Translations under genes and position numbers: made by a program
NCBI GenBank assembly: GCA_949128115.1
Contig: OX421963.1
Location: forward strand, 39,787,979-39,851,978
Length of the DNA: 64,000 nucleotides
Source: Anaspis maculata
Lineage: Eukaryota; Arthropoda; Insecta; Coleoptera; Scraptiidae
Direction of reading: 5' to 3'
The notes under the pieces: generated by a model
Told to the model about the DNA's origin: nothing
Database searches by the model: none
Seen by the model: only the letters and a program-made list of their open reading frames with translations
Shown: positions 1 through 11,883 of the stretch, piece after piece
Position numbering within the stretch: position 1 is the first letter of the stretch
Layout: each line of letters opens with the position of its first letter

Positions 1-885
1 CCCAAAATCGTAGGAGGCACAGAGGTGTAAGTCCAAATATTTTGATATGTTCTTCCTTAGGGATCATACCAGTTATATATCAATATTCAACTTTGTGCGA
101 CATTGCTTGAGGCTTTAAATTCTCACATGGTTTTTCCTGAAATATCCGGGCGACAAATTAACACTCAGCCGCCTTTTCCGCAGAACTAACCAATCGGAAG
201 AGTTGCAAAGACTCCCTCACACACTTAAGCACTAACAACAAATCTCCTTTGTTCATTTGAAACATATCTTATATCGATCGGATACTTCGTTCACTTGCAG
301 GAACAGATTGGAGAAAGGTATCTCTCTAATTCTTAGAACTTGACCTTTGAGGATGAAAATCAAAGGACGCACGAGGGTGTAAGTCCGAGTATTTTGATAT
401 GTTGTTCCGTAGGTCCAATACAACATATATACCAAAATTCAGCTTTGAGGGAATTTGTTGCGGGTTAACACAATTTTTCGACTAAAATGCCTGGGCTATT
501 ATGGGTAGGTACCTATACCGATGTTGGAAGGAAAATTTTTATGGCTTGGGTGTACACCTGCTCCAATTCTGTGAAAACAAACTCCAAATGAAAATGAAAA
601 AGCGCAGAAAATAAAAACAGGTGCTATGGGTGGAAGAGAACATTTTCCTGATGCAACCAGACAGACCTCGTTGCAGGCCCTATTTTTTTTTCATTGTCTA
701 ATATATGTCTATAGGTAATACATACTTATAGTTTATTGTTCTTTCGTCAAGACACATGAATAAGGAGTAGTATTATTAGTAGTACTCGTAATACAGGGTA
801 TACTTCGTCAAGTTTTATTTCGTTGATTGTATAACGCTTGTTTTTATTTCGGGTCGGCGCTTATCGCATTTTAGGCAATCGGTCA
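1..885. other. Non-coding stretch with a diverged direct duplication
   Basis: No gene is seen here. Bases about 10-110 and 358-455 are diverged direct copies of each other: both contain GTGTAAGTCC followed by ATTTTGATATGTT and then a stretch ending in CAACTTTG or CAGCTTTG. The copies lie about 350 bp apart. The open frame on the minus strand (253-435) crosses one copy and looks accidental. Confidence 0.5.
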
Positions 886-888
886 ATT

Positions 889-3800
889 AAACTACGCGAC
901 GAAATTATTGTCATACTCCAAATTTCAACCTTTTTCAAAACAAGAGAACTCCCGACTGTTTTGAACAATTTTAATTCTGCTTAAAGCATTTGAGAGCTTG
1001 ATTCCCTAGGTATAGCACCGTAATTATGAGAAGATTGATAGATGTCAACTTGAGTTTCTACAGGGTGTTGAAGAAAGTAGTGCAACATTCATAAAGTTTG
1101 ACACACTCCCATTTGAAATAAAACTGTTTCTTTTGAATTTCAACATCAATGGCATGTAGCTAAAGTTCATATCTCGAAATGGTTTTTGATTTATCTCTCT
1201 ATCTCTTTTATTTACAGGGTGGTATTGAAAAGACGACTTTTTGGTCTTCTGGTGATAACATTTTCTCTTCTTTACCAATTTTCTGAACCCAGGGTTCATA
1301 TTGGAGCCGAAGCCTTAGGTAAGAAAACCCAATGAATATAATCGACTCAAGACCAACATTCAGAATAGTACAAGAAAGATAGATTTCAACCTCGGAAAAA
1401 ATATGGACGTCCTGAAAATTTGATATTTTGTTCAGAATTGAGTGCTCTACAACATATCCAAAATCGCCAAAAATCGCACTCGGGGGTTTTGAGTTATTGG
1501 AGGGGGAGTAAAAAATTGCTGGTAAAAATGGAGGGGATGGAACTCGTCAACCCATTGGATGCGAATACATTATAGTTCGACGTATCATATCCCATTGATA
1601 CCATTTTAGCACAAAAAGTGTCCATCATTGTTGAAGGGGAGTAGTGGGGGGGGCGAAGCTTTGCTAGGTGGTCCATTTTGTTTTTATGGCCATGTAGAAC
1701 CGATCACGACAAGTTTGGTATCTTTTCCGACTAAATTCAATCTCCTGAACTCGTATCCGATGTGCAAATTCGGATGAATACAAGTTTGAACAAGTTAACT
1801 TGAGAAAACTTGTTTTTTCTTTGACAATTTTGACGATTTTTTTTTGTACTGTTGGAGGTGTTCATTTCCAGAAAATTTTTAGGGACCATTGAATTGAAGT
1901 GTATTTTCCTCAAAAATCATCCATTCGAAGTATAATTTTGTTTATCGAGTTTAAAAAATCGATTTGAACCTGAGCCGGCGCGGCGCGTCGTCTACTATTG
2001 ACCAAAGCACTACAGCATGCACATTTGAATGAAAACACCTCAAACTATTGAAGAAATAAGAACTGATCTTCGAAAATTGGAGGATCTGTGAAGAATCGAA
2101 TTCCCTATAACATAAACAAAATCGCCATGAATCGCACTGTAAAGTTTTGAGTTATTCAAGGGGGGAGGTAACAGCTCATAGAGTATGAATCCTGTCAAAG
2201 TGTTATACTCTTCCTCGAATAACTCAAAATCTTGCATTGCGATTCATGGCGATTTTGTTCATGGTATAGGGAATTCAGTTTTACACAAATCCTCCAATTT
2301 TCGAAGATGAGTTGTTATTTCTCCAATAGTTTGAGGTGTTTTCATTTAAAGGTGCATGCTGTAGTGTTCTGGTCAGTAGTAGACGACGCGCCGCGGCGGC
2401 TCAAGTTCAAATCGGTTTTTTAAACTCGAGAAACAAAATTATACATCGAGTGGATGATTTTTGTGGGGAATACACTTCAATTTATTGGTCCCTTGAAATT
2501 TTCTAAGAATTAACACCTCCAACAGTACAAAAAAAATTCGTCAAAATTGTCAAAGAAAAAACAAGTTTTCTCAAGTCAACTTGTTCAATCTTGTTTTCAT
2601 CCGAATTTGCACATCGGATACGAGTTCAGGAGATTGAATTTAGTCGGAAAAGATACCAAACTTGTCGTGATCGGTTCTACATGGCCATAAAAACAAAATG
2701 GACCACCCAGCAGAACTTCGCCCCCCCACTTCTCCCCTTCAACAATGATGGACATTTTTTGTGTCAAAATGGTATCAGTGAGATATGATACGTCGAACTA
2801 TAATGTATTCGCATTCAATGGGTTGACGGGTTCCATCCCCTCCATTTTTACCAGCAATTTTTTACTCCCCCTCCAATAACTCAAAAGCCCCGAGTGCGAT
2901 ATTTGGCGATTTTGGACATGTTGTAGAGCACTTAATTCTGAACAAAATATCAAATTTTCAGGACGTCCATATTTATTCCGAGGTTTCGCCGATTTCTTTA
3001 CTATTTTTCCTGTACTAGAATATATGGTGGCATTAAAAGTGACATATGAATTTATCTGTCCAGGAATCCGACCAGGTGAAGAATTGAACGAAAATCAACA
3101 TTGTTTTCGGATGAGGCATTCATTCTGAACACTCGTTAATGTTGCATGATTGATTGTCACCAGAATGATCGATGGAGGGACCAAATTAGAATTGAGTGTT
3201 TTTGAGAGTGAATCAGCTTTCTCACTGGTCTGAAAATGTCCGTAACCAACGATACAAAACTCGGAACAATCGGGAACCAGTCGGGAACAGACAGTTCTCT
3301 TCGCTCTGTTTTCCGTAACACTGGTTACGGCATTTGCAGGTGAGTTACAGCGCTGCTTTTCCTTGGAAAACATGCGGCTGCAATTTGGACCCTGCATCCA
3401 AAGTTCTTGCAACAATCAATCATGAAACATCAAAGAGTGTTAAGAATGAATGCCTCATCCGAAAACAATGTTGATTTTCATTTAATTCCCCACCCGGTCG
3501 GATTCCTGGACAGATATATTCATATGTCACTTTTGATGCCACCCTATATTTTGAGTGTTGGTCTTGAATCGATTACGTTTATTGGGCTTTCTTACCTAAG
3601 CCTTCAGCTTCAATATGAGCCCTGGATTAAAAAAATATGTGAAGAAGGGAAAATGTTATCACCAGAAGACTAAAAAGTCGTTTTTTCGATACCACTCTGT
3701 AAATAAAAGAGATAGAAGAGATAAATCAAAAACTGTTTCGAGATATGAACTTAAGCTACATTGCCATCGATGTTGAAATTCAAAAGAAACAGTTTTATTT

Positions 3801-4026
3801 CAAATGAGAGTATGTCAAAGTTTATAAATGTTGCACTACTTTCTCTAACACCCTGTAGAAACTCAAGTTGACATCTATCAATCTTCGAATTGTACGATTC
3901 CATACCTAGAGAATTAAGCTCTCAAATGTTTTGAACAGAATTGAAATTGTTCAAACCAGTCGGGAGTTTCCTTGTTTTGAGAATGGGTCAAATTTGGAGT
4001 ACGACAATAATTTCGTTGCGTAGTTT
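889..4026. mobile_element. Foldback (long inverted repeat) element, split by element A copy 1
   Basis: The sequence from about 889 to 1366 reappears as its reverse complement at about 3555-4026. The arms start with AAACTACGCGACGAAATTATT on the left and end with the complement on the right. The inner parts of the arms lie at about 3022-3140 and 3415-3550, around a short loop. The left arm is broken by the 1650-bp element A (1367-3016). Without that insertion it is a foldback of about 1.5 kb. No transposase-like reading frame is present. ORFs in the arms are mirror images of the repeat and are not considered genes. Confidence 0.8.
1367..3016. mobile_element. Foldback element A, copy 1 (complete, 5-bp target duplication)
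   Basis: Arms of roughly 800 bp are inverted copies of each other, beginning AGTACAAGAAAGATAG on the left and ending with the complement ...CTGTACT on the right. The host repeat is duplicated as AGAAT at 1362-1366 and 3017-3021, so this looks like a true insertion. Further copies lie at 28762-30433 and 54869-56153. Open frames inside the arms lack any recognisable domain and shift frame between copies. The element is therefore judged non-autonomous. Transcribed, it would fold into an almost fully double-stranded RNA. Confidence 0.85.
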
Positions 4027-4079
4027 ATATACTTACGAACAATTTTTAACAACCTTATTATGTAGATCTCCAAGTTTCA

Positions 4080-4240
4080 TCTACATATCCGGGAGAGCTC
4101 TAAAAAGTCAGCAGCTTCGCCTTATGAATCCTGACAGCTATTGAACGGCTCCTCCGCCAATTAAACGGGTTTGTGTCTTACCCTTAAATCTAAGTCTCCA
4201 CATTTGTGTCTTAACCTCGAGTCCGAGTCTCCATCTATCA
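4080..4240 (-). repeat. Fragment of LTR-related repeat V
   Basis: The reverse complement contains AATTGGCGGAGGAGCCG followed by GAAGCTGCTGAC and TTTTAGAGCTCTC. The same order of blocks occurs at about 31870-31990 and, more loosely, inside the LTR at 34194-34516. It is probably an old LTR fragment. No ends could be defined. Confidence 0.45.
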
Positions 4241-5011
4241 GAACAGCCTTCCATATCTTCCAAACTGGAAGATTTGGATTATATCGAGAACTAAGAATCT
4301 CAGCTGAACTATTCAAAAGTTAATTTGTCGTTCCCGAGAATTTTTCATTTTTGAAAATTCGGATATCCGAATCGAAAGCGAAGTTTGGATTGCTACAAAC
4401 CATTTGTATTTTGTACGTTAGCTGAAACCTTTGGCTGATAGTCTGTATTTTTCTTATAATTTTACAGAAATAATAGATGGTCCTCTGAAACCTTTACAAG
4501 TACTGATTGATCCTTAAGTTCGGAGAATCGAATGTTCATGCAGGTTCCTTTTCTTGACATGCATTATATTGAAAATCTTCGTTGTTTTTCAGCCATCTAT
4601 TTATTCTGACGACTTAACATCTTTCATTATAGGCAAGTGCACTAGAATGGATGGCATTATTTGACGATGCACTTTTCTGATTACTTAATGTAACAAACAA
4701 GCTTTCTGTGCAGGAAAACTGTTGTTTATGCTCAACAGTATTGCACCTATAACTTCGGATCTAGACCTACAAATTAATTAGTTTCTATGGGTCTTCCTAC
4801 CTGAAGTTTTGGCTGCAACATGAGCCCTGAATTTTGACAATCGATTGATCTGGGAATGTGAAAGAGTTATCACTGAAATACCACAGAGCTATGATTTTTT
4901 TATAGATTACCCTGCGAATAAAAAAGATAAGGGGAAAAAGATGTGAGTATCTTTATGGCTTTAATGTTGATATAAAAAAAAAACTTGAATATGAGCACTG
5001 ATGAATGTACC
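4241..5011. other. Intergenic, no feature recognised
   Basis: AT-rich sequence without a credible coding frame or inverted repeat. Words such as CTATGGGTCTTCCTACCTGAAG near 4785-4810 loosely resemble the foldback at 889-4026 (compare CTTTCTTACCTAAGCC near 3590), so part of it may be old repeat. Confidence 0.35.
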
Positions 5012-5127
5012 GTTGCGGCCTTTTTAAAGTGGACGACAGTTGATGATTTCTCAGAATTCTGGCCTGAACGTCGTATGGCAGCAAGCCAACTCGTTGACAT
5101 TGTCGTCCACTTTATTTTGGCCGCAAC
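5012..5127. mobile_element. Short MITE-like inverted repeat
   Basis: GTTGCGGCC and then AAAGTGGACGACA at the left end are mirrored by TGTCGTCCACTTT and GGCCGCAAC at the right end, giving arms of about 27 bp around a 60-bp core. It is too short to code for protein. Target duplication is unclear. Confidence 0.65.
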
Positions 5128-5329
5128 CGTATCTAACCAAAGTTTTCGGAAAAACTAATCCCTGATTGTTCTATTTAGAATTAAATATGTAATGCGTCAA
5201 GAGAATAGATGAGAATAGAATAGATCAAGCTTATTGATGAAATCGGCCAATTTGGAGAGAGACATATTTCTTTGCATTGGTTCATGAATTGTTTTACTTT
5301 CTTCTTCACACTCTGTATACCGGTATATA

Positions 5330-5462
5330 CTGGGTGTCCGCGCGAAAGCTTGAACTGACGCTCACTTTGGTCCCACGCGTTGCTGATCGATAGTGTCAAA
5401 TTGGAAATATCTTGAAAATTGTGGAAATTATTCCCACTGTAAGTTCTCGTGCGGACACCCGG
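5330..5462. mobile_element. MITE with TA target site (TIR CYGGGTGTCCG)
   Basis: The ends CTGGGTGTCCG and CGGACACCCGG are inverted, and both sides are flanked by TA (5328-5329 and 5463-5464), as expected for Tc1/mariner-type insertion. It is 133 bp long with no coding capacity. A truncated relative in the opposite orientation starts at 43366. Confidence 0.75.
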
Positions 5463-5464
5463 TA

Positions 5465-6091
5465 TAAAATGGTGTTCGAATCACACTTGGATTGTATACG
5501 ACTTGAGTGGTGTCTTGGTCGTTGTGTTAGTTCAAAAATTTGCGTATACGAGTATTGTAATTCATATGTAATAATTTACTTTTATCAATAAAAGGCGCAA
5601 AAACTCCTATGGCGCTAATAAGCCGGAAAGGAGGAAAACATTTATTCATTATTATTTATTTGAGTGGTGTCTTGGCATCATAAATACAAAGGTCCATTTA
5701 ATCCACGTTCACCATCACGTACATCACTTCAGCGCATACATGAGAACGCATACCTGCAGAGCGCGGTAATTTCAATTTTGACGCACGAAGTGTCACTGTC
5801 AATGGCAACTGTCAATCAATAATGGAAATGTAAACAAACATAACTTCCTAACCATTCAACATTTGATATTGTTCGGAATGAAATAATGCGTGCCGTATAT
5901 GGCACAAAGACGCAGAAAAGATTCACGTGATACGAAACACAACGAGCTGCAAGGCGATCACCGAAAAAGAGCGTAATTAGGTTGGGTCTGTCGAAACGTC
6001 AAATCGACGTGAAGCGCTGTCAGCTGCCATTTGCGTGACATTACACACGCACACCGTATTACAGTGTTGTCAACTTGTTGTCGTGATAGGT
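5465..6091. other. Intergenic; possible upstream region of the small candidate gene
   Basis: No gene seen. GAGTGGTGTCTTGG occurs twice (near 5504 and 5663). The segment 5750-6060 is richer in GC than its surroundings (CACGTGAT near 5935, CGACGTGAAGCGCTG near 6006). It could hold promoter elements for the frame that follows, but this is only inferred. Confidence 0.3.
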
Positions 6092-6316
6092 ATGAGATAT
6101 GGCAACGTCCTATACTTTCACAGGTATGCGCAGATGCCTTTGGTGAAACGTCGATTTCTGGGAACTAAATTACATCCGAACTTCGATCCGAATTTTATGC
6201 CTAACTGGTTTTTCCAGAACATGATGAGACACGATAAGCAAAAATTGCATGCCATCGAAGACAGTAGACCTCTAAATACACGTAATTTTTTTAAAAGGAC
6301 TCACCTTCAAGTTTAA
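6092..6316 (+). CDS. Candidate small protein, function unknown
   Basis: A 74-codon frame starts at ATG 6092 and ends with TAA at 6314-6316. A second in-frame ATG lies at 6134. The product is basic and rich in Phe, Asn, His and Met, with the segments MPLVKRRFLGTKLHPNF and MPNWFFQNMMRHDKQ. I do not recognise a family and see no signal peptide or membrane segment. An AATAAA lies downstream at about 6362, and the 5' flank is relatively GC-rich and free of repeats; these are the main reasons for listing it. TTTCACAG just before 6123 could be a splice acceptor, which would make this the last exon of a longer gene. Against it: frames of this length arise by chance throughout the window. Mitochondrial or ribosomal small proteins have similar composition, but nothing specific supports that. 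Confidence 0.28.
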   Translation: MRYGNVLYFHRYAQMPLVKRRFLGTKLHPNFDPNFMPNWFFQNMMRHDKQKLHAIEDSRPLNTRNFFKRTHLQV

Positions 6317-7576
6317 TCGATAAATAATTATCAACTTATTTGATATCTGAATGCAATTTTGAATAAAATTGGAATAATTATCTTCAAGGATGTTGCAGGA
6401 AGGATGCTACGATGAGAGGTCCCACGACAGCCATGACGACGATTTTTTCCATGTTCTTTGAATTCTATTTTCTATAAATATTCATATGTAATGAAAACTT
6501 TTATAGTTATTATACTATTGCCGACTCGATTGCCGATCTTGCGCTGAAATGTGTACCCCTGCATTTATTAATAAATAATTTATGAGGAGTCACCTGAAGA
6601 GAAGCCTGTCACCACGGTATGACTTGCAGCAAAACTTGCTGCAAGCATAATCATATTCGTCGTGTCTGAATAAGTAATTCTTGTTGTTCGTACTATAGTT
6701 GACGCTTGGCTTTTTGGGGCATCATCTCATCAATTCTCCTGTTGCTTCCACCACATATTGCATTTCCTCGACAAATTCCCAGACTTCCTCCCAATTTGAA
6801 GGATCCGACAGGTCGGATGGCATATTGTCGAATAATGTATTCCATATTCTGCGTTCTCTTCTGTCTTCTCTATAACACAGAATTTGCGGAATAATCCTCG
6901 GAATAATCAAATGAGAATGTTCTTTGGATTGGAACTAGGAAGACGCCACCATACCAACGTTCAAACTGATGGGCTGATTGGTCTACGGCTTAAATTAATA
7001 AGCTTGAATCCTTTCGAGTGATGTATCGGCCTGTTTACGTCTGAAATTTCCCGGTGTGGCATTAATTTCCCATTCTCATTCCTCTACCTTCAGTTTACAG
7101 ATACAAGAACATCGCCCCTGTATGCAAGATTTAAAGTTTGGTCGGCGGTAGGATACCCCGTGGCTCTAGCAGAAATATACGATGGGAGAGATTCTTTTTA
7201 TATTGATTTATTGCATTTGGGGCAAAATTTTAATTCCAAATTAAGACCTCGTTCTGATCCATTCGGGCAGGTATGAAGTTAGGTGTTGTAGGCACCAGGC
7301 GTGGTTGAACTTAAGAAAGTTTAGTCACAACACGTTGTTCGTTCGCGTATAAATTTCAAATGAAGCTCAAAGATTTTTCAAAGAATAAATTATCTGGCCA
7401 ATTACGGCGACAGTTTAGGGCTAGTTTTTCAGACTCGGGTAAATTCTTAACCTGGTTTTGTTGTCATGGATTCGATTTTTGCACTGAGGTTGCAACAATT
7501 CTTCTCATAGCAACAAATACAAATTTGAAGGTCATGCAGTCGAGACTGAGGAACTGGCTCTTACAGACGCCGTATA
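6317..7576. other. Mostly unique DNA, no confident gene
   Basis: No repeat copy was identified. The minus strand at 6722-6910 carries a frame with acidic, Trp-rich protein-like composition (NWEEVWEFVEEMQ), but it starts only at an internal ATG and resembles no family I know. Confidence 0.3.
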
Positions 7577-7645
7577 CAGGGTGTTCAATAATACAAAAAA
7601 TCCAACTCGTTAACCAAAAGAGTTGGAGTCATGAAAGTCACCCTG
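7577..7645. repeat. Tiny hairpin with CAGGGTG/CACCCTG ends
   Basis: It begins TA-CAGGGTG and ends CACCCTG, with an internal palindrome CCAACTC...GAGTTGG. It is most likely a deletion product of a TA-target MITE like those at 49632 and 60537. The right-hand TA has become TG. Confidence 0.5.
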
Positions 7646-7977
7646 TGAATCCACAATTCAATGCTTGTTAAGATCAGAAAAACCGCGTCTCCATATCTTG
7701 AGCCGTCCCTGAAAAATCCTGAAATCAGTGGTCAGTTTCATGGAAATTGACATGTTTCAATAAATCAGTAATTTTCCAAGATATTCGAGTGGAACTCGGT
7801 AGTCCCATGAAGAGTGAAGTCAAGAATGAAATGCCGTGTGTTACCATCGTCCCCATCTACTATCTTTGAAAAACTTGACAGTCAACTGTTTTTCTTCTCA
7901 TTGTCCGATGGTTAGCCGTACCAACCTTGCACACAGAGCTTGCAAGTATACGCCAAACGAATGAGCATACTAAAGTT

Positions 7978-9370
7978 GCAAAAGCTACAGAAAACACAGG
8001 GGGGTTATCGGATCCCCTAACCACACTTGAAGACACAAAGGATCAGGGCACACTGTTACCTTGAACGATACAAGAAGACACAAAAGAAAACACACCAAGA
8101 TCTGGATCCATAACATTTTGTGAGTTTGACATACATACGGTTCCTAACAAAACGTAGATACCTATACTCTATACTACCCATTTGGTTGCTGAGAAAATGG
8201 AATGAACCAAATGTCGCGTGAACAGCCAAGCCCAGGTGGTAGCGGTCAGGAAAAATTTTGAAAATGCATAACGCCTGTCCGGAAAATGGTAGGAACCTCC
8301 AACTGCAGACTTATAGTGCTATTCTGTAAACAATAACATTCCATAAACGCTCTGTCATCTTAAAATTCGTGTCGGCCATTTGCTGTTGCCTAGGTAATAA
8401 CAACGTAATAGAGCCTTCATGGGATGTAATTTTTAGAGAATCGCACCATTAATCTGATTTTTTGGTTGTGCTGCTTTTTGCTGAATTTGGGTTCAATCCA
8501 TCGGAAAGATTGTGAATAAATAAATCGCGAAGTTTCACATTTTGGGATACCTATTTCTATTATTTGACAGGTAACAGATAGAGAAATACTTTTAACTGTT
8601 CTAGTCCGGGAGACGAACGCATGTTTAGTACCCCTATTGAGTTATGTGTAGAGACTATCATCTATGTATCGAGAAAATATGTGCAACCATGAAATGGCAA
8701 TCCTGCCTAAGTAAATCCTGCTGGAAATGCAATTAATTGAATAATTCAAAAATTGTAGAATACAGCCTTCAAAATTCTTGTCAACAAATATCAGTCACAT
8801 TGTTGATGGCACACAACAATCATCCCTTTCACGCGCCACTGTCAGAACTTACATGGTGCTGCTAAGCAACTATCGTTACGCATACGCAAAACTAGATGAG
8901 TTTCTGGCAGTGGCCCGTGAAAGGGCTGATTGTTGTGTGCCATCAACAATGTGACTGACATTTGTTAGCAAGAATTTTGAAGGTTGTATTCTACAATTTT
9001 TAAATCATTTAAATAATTGCATTTCTGGCAGGATTTACTTGGCAGGATTGCCATTCCATGGTTACACATATTTTCTCGATACATAGATGATAGTCTCTAC
9101 ACATAATTCGATAGGGGTACTAAATCCGCGTCCGTCTCCCTTACTATTCTGAATACAGTTTTTCAAGGGCTTGCATATGACATATCGCAAGTCAAGTTTC
9201 GTGAGAATTAGCTTCTGTCACTTGTTTAGAGTGACACTTCTGTTTGACAGATGACAGCCAAATACTAACGGGCTCATTCGACAGCAAAACCATGTCTCCA
9301 TATCGAATTTCAAATCGATTGAACCAACGGTTCGGCAGTTATCGTGGAAGATTACAAACAGGCACACTCA
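7978..9370 (-). repeat. Repeat S, diverged reverse copy (S3), split by foldback E
   Basis: Read on the minus strand, this segment follows the same order of blocks as S1 at about 12070-12720: the ACTGCCGAACCG block, the TGACAGATGACAGCC block, the AACTTGACTTGCGATATGTCA block, the CGTTTTCCGGACA block and the ACACAAAGGATC block. It is considerably more diverged than S1 and S2. Foldback E (8603-9145) is inserted in it. Confidence 0.65.
8603..9145. mobile_element. Foldback element E (AGT...ACT ends) inside repeat S
   Basis: A 543-bp near-palindrome. The left arm starts AGTCCGGGAGACG and the right arm ends CGTCTCCCTTACT. It sits between GTTCT (8598-8602) and ATTCT (9146-9150). Intact repeat S at 12245-12265 reads through this site without the element, so both ends and a 5-bp target duplication (one mismatch) can be read directly. 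It shares AGT...ACT termini with elements A and D and has no coding frame. Confidence 0.8.
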
Positions 9371-10984
9371 CCCTAAAACTCTTCATAAACTAGCTATTTT
9401 TGGTTTCAAGAAGAACGTAGTAAGTACCTAAGTACCGATTTAGAAGAAACATGTTTGAAAACAATTTAAAAGTCGGAATTTTAATGCCGACAAAGTCAGA
9501 ATACGAAATTATACTGGATTGACGCACTGTTGCTGTTCACGTTGCACTTAAATTCAAATTAAAACTTCCCGGTGTGATTAGAATTGCTCGTCATGAAAAC
9601 TCGATCAAGACCAATGTGCCATCCCAGCATTTCCAGCTGGCGCGTTCCCGATAATATCGCGTAAAAACTAAGCACGACGCACATCACGCGAAAATCAGCG
9701 ACTGATGGGCTGTCAAATAATTTCTTAATGAACGACCGAAGGGACATCACCCAGCTCACTGGTGAAAATTTCCAGGACTTTCACTTTCTCTGCGGCAAAA
9801 TGAAAAGAGAGTGGGCCAATCCATTCGAGCTTATCATTTTTCACGTTATCTGGATTAAAGTTCCGTAAGCAAGGCAAGCAGTCGTCAGTGGCTTTGGAGT
9901 TGCCCCTGTAGGATTTAAGGCCGAAGCCACTGCCTGCATTGAGTTGGCGCACACTGGCTGGGTGATAATAAACGTCGTGAGAAACTGTCGCGCTGTCGGT
10001 CGGTGAAACGAAATTCAATTAAACTTTTTTTCTGTAAGTCGGTCTCCATTTTGTATCATATAAGTATCGTATTTGGTTACCTAGCGGGTGTGATGTGGAA
10101 CGCCAAGAGAAAAATCTTTTATAATTGTAACGCAGCTTGTGAAGCTTATGAGATTTTTCCGCGGTACGAAACACGCTTTGCGGAAATGTAATTACGCCGT
10201 GAATTACTGAAATTGTCGGGAGTTGTCCACTGTTTTACATTGCCGCGCGTAAAAAGCGCACTCGCCGTCGCCATGGCCATTCATCAATTTCATTAATTAA
10301 ATTTTAGTCTGCGTTTAACTGCTTGAAGTGCTCTTCGTTTCCCACCTATTGCATAATCAATTCTGCAGACGTTTCTGAAAGCTGAGACAAGTTATAACTC
10401 TGTTTTTCGATTCGAATCCAAACGCTTTGTGACTGAAGTCAGTTTCAAACTGGAGAAGTGGTGCATGGTAACTCTTTGGATTGATGTTATATACTCGTGT
10501 GTCTTATGCAAAATAAATACCATGTCCATTCAGAATGCCTGACATCTAGGGCGGCAGTGAGCTTCGTCATGAAATGCAAGGTGAATTCAACATTTTTTTC
10601 ACAATTTCACATAAACTTGAGAAAAAATCACATAAAAAAATTCAAGGTCATTTTTGCCCCTCAACCCTAAGTTGAAATTGTAAAATGATTTTTGTCCAAT
10701 CTTATTGAGCATAAAAAGTAAGGGAATTTCATTACAATATTTTTCCCCCTCAGTTTTAAAATTTGAAATATATGTAATAAAAACCTTCGTTAGGGCCACA
10801 AAATTGGGGGGCTGTATAGCTTTTTCAATAAGCATTTTCGGACCCATGTTCATTGAAATTTTAATCTTATTTTCATACGAGGAATTGTCTCCCTAAGTTA
10901 CCAAACGTTATTTTCGGGCAGCCTGTACCTACTTGTACCTATTTGCCCTACTATTTCCTCGGGTGACTCAACCAGCATTGACCT
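9371..10984. other. Unique DNA, no confident gene
   Basis: The segment 9560-10330 is less AT-rich and free of repeat copies. Minus-strand frames at 9559-9759 and 9725-10018 overlap, but the longer begins with TTG directly after a stop codon and contains no Met. The ACCAGTGAGC near 9760 could be a donor. It may hold an exon or regulatory DNA, but nothing is recognised. Confidence 0.3.
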
Positions 10985-11883
10985 AGAACTCACCATGGTA
11001 AATCCCAATCAACGACGGAGTTGAATTGGTGAAATAAAGCGTTGCAAAACAGAATGATATACTGCATTCCATGTTAGAGCTATGGAATTTGGTACACTTC
11101 TCCAGGGAACTATTTGGAACAATTCTGTCCAAGGTGCTCACAAAAATCATCGCTGCATCCAAAATGACAGCTGTTTTTCAAAATTGCGACTTGAATACGT
11201 GAAAAATGTCATATTCGCCTCATTGTATACCGCAGGATAACGATTTCCATACTAGCTATGCTTAAACTGACGGTAACCACAATAACCGTGGCAGATGCTC
11301 AATTTTCTTCATACAGGGTTTACGCGCGAGGTGAAACCCTCCCTTCCACCAAACGGTTCCCCTTGGAGATATTTTGAAAAAACAAAAACTAGTCCTTTGG
11401 AAATTTTCCCGTAGTTCTCGAATATGTTCATCATATAATTAATTGTTCAACTCATAATATACAGGTTGTTCAAATAAAAAATCAATTTTGCGACACCCTG
11501 TACCTAATTATTCATTGTTGTCTATGAAGCTTTTTGTGCTGCTTACAGAAATGTATGACTCTCATGGGTTTCCCTTCAAGTAACCTCAGAAGAATAAATT
11601 AATCTCACTTGCGAAGATTTGTATTCTAGGCAGCCAAGAGATACACTACACTGCCTCTGTATCGCCTGTTGTTGCCTGATGCCTGTTGATTTCCATAGAT
11701 TTGGCCATTCAGAAACTGACTGTAACCACAACAATCGTGACAGATGCTCATTCTTCCATGTATTTATAAGTGTTCACGCGAGATGACACAAAAAAGTAAC
11801 GCCGTCTCAAGGGCTTCATAGTTAGGTCCCTCTTTTCATTTGAAATGACTGTACACGGAAAATTAGGCATCTGTCAAGATTGT
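10985..11883 (+). repeat. Repeat T, forward copy (left arm of a giant inverted pair)
   Basis: About 11015-11635 is the reverse complement of about 22665-23410, including CGATTTCCATACTAGCTATG, GTTCTCGAA and ACCAAACGGTTC blocks. An internal piece (ACACTACACTGCC side, 11595-11655) is also mirrored at 14050-14113. T therefore occurs as two inverted copies about 11 kb apart, enclosing both S copies. A TA-CAGGGTTTACG terminus lies near 11315. No coding frame. Confidence 0.65.

Noticed and set aside
9725..10018. 97-codon minus-strand frame with balanced composition
   Set aside because: It has no Met, a stop codon directly upstream, no recognised domain, and chance frames of 100 codons are common here.
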